This document shows positions 7,325-10,452 of a DNA stretch of 10,452 bases, in pieces. The position numbers and the translations under genes are program-made. The notes under the pieces were generated by a model. It saw only the letters and a program-made list of their open reading frames with translations. It was not told the origin of the DNA and made no database searches. Origin of the DNA: REEB509 sp049314555 (lineage in GTDB: Bacteria > Pseudomonadota > Alphaproteobacteria > Caulobacterales > Aquidulcibacteraceae). The stretch spans positions 1 to 10,452 of the forward strand of contig JBMOEW010000063.1 of assembly GCA_049314555.1 (NCBI GenBank), read 5' to 3'. The stretch's first letter is position 1. Each line of letters starts with the position of its first letter.

Positions 7325-7917
7325 GGGATCGCGCCGTCTCGCCGGCCAGCGCTCGCCGCATATGGACGTATGTGCCCGGCGCATCGCCCAAGACTGGATA
7401 GTCCAAATCCGTGGTGGCTAAAGGCGGCGGCGCACGCAGTGCAGCGCTCCGCTGACGGTGCAGCCATGCGCTCCACGCTGGCCGCCACGACCCCTCTTTA
7501 AGGTCAGCGCCCGCAGCCCAGGTGTCGGCGTCGCAATAAGCCTGCCCTGCCCGCCGCTCGCTGATGCTGTAGTGCCGATTGCGCCGCCCCGGCTCGGACA
7601 CAAAGCCGACATCGGCGCGCCCGCGCACTACGACCGCCATCGACGATCTGCTGCCGGATCGAACCGGAGCGCGAATGTCGTGAATGGGTTCGCATCCTGT
7701 CCGATCGGTCAATTGTTAGAGATTGGGCGATAAAGCCACCTCTTCGGCTGCGAGCAGACCGGACAGTCAAACCGAGAGTTCCAGCCTGCAGGGCAAGGAG
7801 TAAAGATCACATATTGCTGACATTCACGGGGAACGACGCGAACGAGATCGCATGGCTGCCGTTTGAACTTCCAGGTCCATCGGGCTGGAAATCGCCTTAC
7901 AGCATTCTGCTCGCCGC
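7325..7917. other. 593-bp stretch without an intact gene
   Basis: This gap lies between the convergent ends of the peptidase operon and the SRPBCC gene. Its left half holds the PHA synthase remnant described separately. 7640-7685 resembles the right edge of the window in inverted orientation. From about 7700 to 7917 I see no coding signal, tRNA or strong hairpin. No clear intrinsic terminator follows either converging unit. The mixture suggests an accumulation of gene debris. Confidence 0.5.
7356..7616 (-). pseudogene. PHA synthase (PhaC-like) C-terminal remnant
   Basis: The minus-strand frame from 7616 to 7356 reads as the last 85 or so residues of a class I PHA synthase or PhaC-like protein. 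VGFVSEPGRRNRHY corresponds to the usual GHNAGIVSEPG-x-RHY segment. Then come YCDADTWAAGADL and KEGSWRPAWSAWL (usually EGSWWPxWxxWL), and finally GDAPGTYVH (usually APGTYV plus one or two residues and a stop). The lipase-box cysteine, the catalytic Asp and the rest of the alpha/beta hydrolase core are missing. The Gly-His-Asn motif is eroded to RGRAD, one conserved Trp is Arg, and the normal stop is lost, so the frame runs on into the antisense of the peptidase gene. It is a dead fragment; the family assignment rests on motif recall alone. Confidence 0.7.
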
Positions 7918-8391
7918 CTAGGCCTTGTTGGCGCGCCCCGCGTAGAGTTTTCCGAACACGATGTCCCAGCCGCCTTCATATCCCCCGCGCACTTCGATGG
8001 CGCGCTCACCAAGGCGCTCCCAGTGCTCGTGCCTCAGCACAACCCGGCAGCTTTCGTTGTCGAGCGGTTCGAAGTGCACAACAACCTCCGATGCAAGGGA
8101 TTCTGGGCGGCCAAGTTGCCAGAGTAGGCGCAAGCTCTTGCCTGCCTCGAATTCCAAGACTTTTCCCCAATCGCATGTGCTGCCGTCGACGCCTGTTTCG
8201 TAGATACGGCCACCGACAAACTCTTCGATCGCAACCGAAATCGGCGCAGTGTTCCCTTTGTCTGCACCGATCGAGTGCGTCTGAAGCGGCCACCAAGCCG
8301 CTATTTCTTTGACGAAGATATCAAAGGCTTCCGACGCAGGGCGAATCACAATGATGGTTTTGCAAATGGCGGCAAGGTCATTTCTTTCCAT
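7918..8391 (-). CDS. SRPBCC / AHSA1-family protein
   Basis: A 157-residue cytoplasmic protein of the START/Bet v1-like (SRPBCC) superfamily, AHSA1 (Aha1 C-terminal-like) branch, a fold with a deep hydrophobic pocket. Visible marks are the first strand KTIIVIRPASEAFDIFV (11-27), AWWPLQTHSIG (32-42), FVGGRIYE (58-65), WGKVLEFEAGKSLRLLWQ (75-92), a strand with VVVHFEPLDNESCRVVLRHE (103-122), and the C-terminal helix beginning GGYEGGWDIVFGKL. The start is the ATG at 8391-8389, which has an excellent GGAGGG at 8402-8397. An in-frame extension upstream lies inside the arsR gene and is unlikely. The gene overlaps the arsR 3' end by 14 bp, the usual arrangement of ArsR-SRPBCC pairs. The ligand is unknown; the pairing suggests a small-molecule response or detoxification role. 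Family is secure, function is not. Confidence 0.9.
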   Translation of the reverse strand: MERNDLAAICKTIIVIRPASEAFDIFVKEIAAWWPLQTHSIGADKGNTAPISVAIEEFVGGRIYETGVDGSTCDWGKVLEFEAGKSLRLLWQLGRPESLASEVVVHFEPLDNESCRVVLRHEHWERLGERAIEVRGGYEGGWDIVFGKLYAGRANKA

Positions 8392-8689
8392 TGTTTCCCT
8401 CCGCATGGTTTTTGAAATGGGCGAGCGGCTCGTCCCAAAAACTTTCAACCCAATCACGCAAGGCAGCGAGCCCAGGTCTGTGGATAGCGTACAGGCGCGC
8501 GGTTCCGCGCTGTTGGTCGTGAACAAGGCCGGCCTGCTTCAAAACCCGAAGGTGTTGTGAAACCGCGGGGCGGCTGACAGGGAGGCCTGCTGCAATTTCG
8601 CCCACGGGCAATGGGCCGGCCTTCAGTCGCTCAAACACCTTTCTGCGCGTTGGGTCTGCGAGGGCGTCGAGGGTCAATTCGTAAGTCAT
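8378..8689 (-). CDS. ArsR-family winged-helix repressor (SRPBCC-paired type)
   Basis: A 103-residue winged-helix DNA-binding protein. LTLDALADPTRRKVFERL (5-22) is the canonical first helix. The helix-turn-helix spans about 28-56 (VGEIAAGLPVSRPAVSQHLR, then VLKQAGLV), and the wing is GTARLYAI at 62-69. The ELCVCDL-type cysteine motif of metal-sensing ArsR proteins is absent and there are no cysteines, so it probably senses something other than arsenic or cadmium, or acts through a partner. The start is the ATG at 8689-8687. No Shine-Dalgarno sequence precedes it, and the predicted transcription start coincides with this ATG, so the message may be leaderless. It shares 14 bp with the SRPBCC gene and is divergent from padR. 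It probably represses its own operon through the dyad in its promoter. Confidence 0.94.
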   Translation of the reverse strand: MTYELTLDALADPTRRKVFERLKAGPLPVGEIAAGLPVSRPAVSQHLRVLKQAGLVHDQQRGTARLYAIHRPGLAALRDWVESFWDEPLAHFKNHAEGNNGKK

Positions 8690-8694
8690 AACTA

Positions 8695-8723
8695 ACAGTA
8701 AGTGGATGCTTACCTTTCGTCAA
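8695..8723 (-). promoter_or_regulatory. arsR promoter (leaderless-type)
   Basis: On the minus strand, TTGACG (8723-8718) is separated by exactly 17 bp from TACTGT (8700-8695). The -35 matches consensus at five of six bases and the -10 at three of six. Transcription would begin about six bases after the -10, at or next to the A of the arsR ATG (8689). That agrees with the absence of a Shine-Dalgarno sequence. Confidence 0.55.
8698..8713. promoter_or_regulatory. Candidate ArsR operator
   Basis: GTAAG-N6-CTTAC is a perfect inverted repeat placed between the -35 and -10 of the arsR promoter and touching the -10. Bound repressor would block RNA polymerase. The position is ideal for autorepression; binding is inferred. 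Confidence 0.5.
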
Positions 8724-8796
8724 GCCGTTGGTCCGACAAGCGGCGCAGGAAGTTGACCGAATTTGCGGCCCGTTAATTGGCGGCGCGTTCTCGAGC

Positions 8797-8825
8797 TTGC
8801 ATCTATATGCATACGCCCATAGTAT
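8797..8825 (+). promoter_or_regulatory. padR promoter
   Basis: TTGCAT (8797-8802) and TAGTAT (8820-8825) are separated by 17 bp. The matches to consensus are modest (three and four of six), but the spacing is exact. The predicted start near 8832 would give a leader of about 22 bases containing GTGAGG (8845-8850) before the padR ATG. The large dyad covers the spacer and the -10. Confidence 0.45.
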
Positions 8826-8845
8826 CTATGGGATGATGCATATAG
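8803..8845. promoter_or_regulatory. 43-bp nested palindrome, likely PadR operator
   Basis: The outer arms CTATATGCAT (8803-8812) and ATGCATATAG (8836-8845) and the inner arms CCCATAG (8816-8822) and CTATGGG (8826-8832) are all perfect and share one centre at 8824. In total 17 of 20 possible pairs form around a three-base middle. The half-sites hold ATGCAT and TATAG blocks, in keeping with the AT-rich dyads bound by PadR dimers. The site overlaps the padR promoter and ends at the ribosome binding site, which strongly suggests autorepression. As RNA the downstream part could also fold over the ribosome binding site. Confidence 0.7.
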
Positions 8846-8854
8846 TGAGGCCCA

Positions 8855-9421
8855 ATGTCTCTGGACCACATTCTTTTGGGGGCGCTCGAGACGCCGCGCT
8901 CGGGCTATGAGGTGAAGCAATGGTTTGACCAGGTGTTTTCCTTCTTCTGGAACGCCGATCAGAGCCAGGTCTATCGCACGATCAATCGGCTGGCTGATCA
9001 AGGGCTGGTGACGGGCAAGGAGACGCACTCGCCGATCGGGCCGGATAAGCGCGTCTATCGCACGACCGCGAAGGGAAAAGCGGAACTGAGACGCTGGCTA
9101 AAGAATGGACCTGTTTCGCCCGCGCAGCGCACAGCGGTTTATGCGCAGCTCATTTTTCTCGTGCGCGTGCCGGATGTGGAAGCGGCCCAGTTCCTGGCGA
9201 CGATGAAAGCGCAGGCGGACGGATTGGTCGCAGCATTGGATCAAGTGCCGGACGATGATGCGCCGCAGACAGCGGAGGAGCGTCGCGCCGCATTCTTCAA
9301 TCGCGCCTCGCTGGGCCTTGGGCTTGCGCGCGCCAAGGCGACGCAAGCGTTTGTGAACGCACTAATCGATCAGCACAAAACCGAGTTTGGATCGGAGGAA
9401 TACAATGGAAATCCTACATGA
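8855..9421 (+). CDS. PadR-family transcriptional regulator
   Basis: A 188-residue PadR-type repressor. The winged helix-turn-helix covers about 1-80: SLDHILLGALETPRSGYEVKQ is the typical first part (ILLGAL...SGYE), then DQSQVYRTINRLADQGLV (35-52) is the recognition region, and KRVYRTTAKGKAELRRWL the wing and following helix. The C-terminal half (about 90-180) is helical and charged like the Vir_act_alpha_C dimerisation domain, which makes it a longer, subfamily-1-like PadR. The ATG at 8855 follows GTGAGG with a rather short four-base spacer. Its end overlaps the next gene by 17 bp, so the two are probably co-translated and co-regulated. PadR proteins usually sense phenolic or lipophilic compounds and control membrane or detoxification genes; the ligand here is unknown. 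Confidence 0.93.
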   Translation: MSLDHILLGALETPRSGYEVKQWFDQVFSFFWNADQSQVYRTINRLADQGLVTGKETHSPIGPDKRVYRTTAKGKAELRRWLKNGPVSPAQRTAVYAQLIFLVRVPDVEAAQFLATMKAQADGLVAALDQVPDDDAPQTAEERRAAFFNRASLGLGLARAKATQAFVNALIDQHKTEFGSEEYNGNPT

Positions 9422-10133
9422 GATTGCACGCTGGTCGCATATCGGCGTCGGCACGCTTGCGTTTGCATCGCTATGGACCGCGGCGTTCGCTCGCAAAGGC
9501 GGCGGATTGCATCGCGGGGCTGGGCGTGTTTACGGCTGGACGATGGTGATCGTGCTGATCACGGCGGCAGTGCTCACGCTGACGACGCTAACACGCGGGC
9601 AATGGACAGGTGCCGTTTTCCTGTTCTACCTTCTGACAATTACGGCCACATCTCTTTGGATGGGCAAGCGCACCCTAAGTTTCAAGGGCGATTCGCACGG
9701 CTACACGCGCGGGCCATTTCTGACTGTGGGCGTGCTGAACATCGTCGCAGCGACCGGCGCAATAGCGGTGGGGTTGATCGCTGAGCAGCACTTTATCGTC
9801 GGCGTTTCCATCATCGGCTTTCTCATCGGCTTTGGCATCATCGGCATGTGGCGCAAACCGCCGGAGCATCCGCGTTTCTGGCTGAAGGAACACATCGGCG
9901 GCATGGTCGGCGCCGGTATTGCAACCCACGTGGCGTTCGCAAGCATAGGATTGCGTCAGCTCTTCCCAGACTTGGACGCAACGGTGATCACGATTTGGCC
10001 TTGGCTTGTGCCTGTAGTTGGCGGCTTTGTGTTCGCTGGTTTGGCGGAACGGCGCTACGTCGATCGCGGCGAGCCGCTGCCTGCCGGCACGGCTGAACGC
10101 AATCGGATTGGCGGCGATTCGGGTGCCACTTAG
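9405..10133 (+). CDS. Seven-helix integral membrane protein, DUF2306-like, partner of PadR
   Basis: A 242-residue membrane protein with about seven hydrophobic segments near 12-30, 43-63, 67-85, 105-126, 129-148, 163-185 and 195-214, and a short polar C-terminal tail. Histidines sit at helix edges: HEIARWSHIG (5-14), LHRGAGRVYGW (35-45) and KEHIGG (161-166), then ATHVAF (173-178). The HR-GRVYxW segment recalls DUF2306-type predicted membrane proteins, some of which are thought to handle haem or small molecules, but this assignment is tentative. The ATG at 9405 has GGAGGA at 9394-9399. An upstream TTG at 9387 would add six residues and lies too deep in padR to be likely. It overlaps padR by 17 bp, so PadR probably controls it. 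I cannot name a substrate or reaction. Confidence 0.75.
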   Translation: MEILHEIARWSHIGVGTLAFASLWTAAFARKGGGLHRGAGRVYGWTMVIVLITAAVLTLTTLTRGQWTGAVFLFYLLTITATSLWMGKRTLSFKGDSHGYTRGPFLTVGVLNIVAATGAIAVGLIAEQHFIVGVSIIGFLIGFGIIGMWRKPPEHPRFWLKEHIGGMVGAGIATHVAFASIGLRQLFPDLDATVITIWPWLVPVVGGFVFAGLAERRYVDRGEPLPAGTAERNRIGGDSGAT

Positions 10134-10452
10134 TGCGCCAACCTCAACAAAGCCGTTCAGCAACGCCGTTACCATTGTGAGCGGGGCGAGCGAGCCAGCG
10201 ACTGCCCTTTAACACCGACGATCCAGCCTCGGATTACCTGTTAAGACTGGAAAGTGGAACCGTGGGTCTTGCCCCGATCCGTGAACTCCTATGTGGCCGG
10301 CAGCGGAAACCGGAATACGACGTTCAGGCGGGGAGGATCGCGCCGGCTGAACCGGTGGGGTCATCGCCACTGCTGACTTTTATCAGGCCGGCAGGAAAGC
10401 GGACGCATTCGCGACATTCGCGCTTTGGGCTGATCTGGCTAAAGATCGCCGA
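10134..10452. other. 319-bp stretch at the right edge without a recognisable gene
   Basis: No clear intrinsic terminator follows the membrane-protein gene. A plus-strand frame stays open from about 10180 to the window end (roughly 90 codons, first residues around LPFNTDDPASDYLLRLESG) but lacks a credible start and ribosome binding site and resembles nothing I know. The last 46 bases match 7640-7685 in inverted orientation at 35 positions. It may be gene debris or the edge of something continuing beyond the window. Confidence 0.4.
10407..10452 (+). repeat. Inverted near-repeat of 7640-7685 (running off the window)
   Basis: Plus-strand 10407-10452 aligns without gaps to the minus strand of 7685-7640, with 35 of 46 bases identical by hand count, including a 13-base identical block CGACATTCGCGCT. 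Similarity continues weakly upstream (CAGGA...GCG) with one gap. Neither copy lies in a recognised gene. The mismatches show no preference for one codon position, so I do not claim it is coding. Confidence 0.45.

Noticed and set aside
7640..7700. Minus-strand residues IHDIRAPV just upstream of the PHA synthase remnant as a further PhaC piece joined by deletion
   Set aside because: The same DNA aligns with the unrelated right edge of the window across this supposed junction, so a PhaC origin for this part is not supported.
10180..10452. Open plus-strand frame reaching the window edge as a partial gene
   Set aside because: It has no credible start codon with a ribosome binding site and no similarity I recognise; recorded only as an open frame within the gene-free stretch.

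Overview
The window is GC-rich and densely coded. It carries a large TonB-dependent outer-membrane receptor, so the host is Gram-negative. The style of the receptor plug, the ArsR-SRPBCC pair and the PadR unit suggest an alphaproteobacterium of the Caulobacterales, Maricaulales or Hyphomonadales type. That placement is a judgement by eye, not a computed result.

Layout. (1) 1-769 holds no intact gene. A decayed IS3-family OrfA transposase lies on the minus strand (193-342, possible element end near 390), followed by a leader with several short palindromes. (2) 770-7324 is a four-gene plus-strand operon: TonB-dependent receptor, YfcC/DcuC-type inner-membrane transporter, secreted cyanophycinase, and cytoplasmic-type isoaspartyl peptidase. 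Gaps are 68 bp, 11 bp and a 4-bp ATGA overlap. A perfect 12-bp hairpin sits between receptor and transporter. (3) 7325-7917 has no intact gene but keeps the C-terminal end of a PHA synthase on the minus strand. (4) 7918-8689 (minus) is an SRPBCC/AHSA1 protein and its overlapping ArsR regulator, with a promoter that appears to give a leaderless arsR mRNA. (5) 8855-10133 (plus, divergent from arsR) is a PadR regulator overlapping a seven-helix membrane protein; a 43-bp nested dyad covers the padR promoter. (6) 10134-10452 has no recognisable gene. Its last 46 bases resemble, in inverted orientation, a stretch beside the PHA synthase remnant.

How the genes work together. The operon reads as a scavenging route for cyanophycin (multi-L-arginyl-poly-L-aspartate) or its fragments. 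The receptor would bring polymer fragments or dipeptides across the outer membrane. The exported cyanophycinase, whose Ser-His-Glu triad is visible, would release beta-Asp-Arg. The YfcC-type carrier would import the dipeptide, and the Ntn-hydrolase IaaA would split it to Asp and Arg. No cyanophycin synthetase is present in the window, which fits feeding on external polymer rather than storage. The two enzymes are assigned from visible motifs. The substrates of the receptor and the carrier are inferred only from the neighbourhood.
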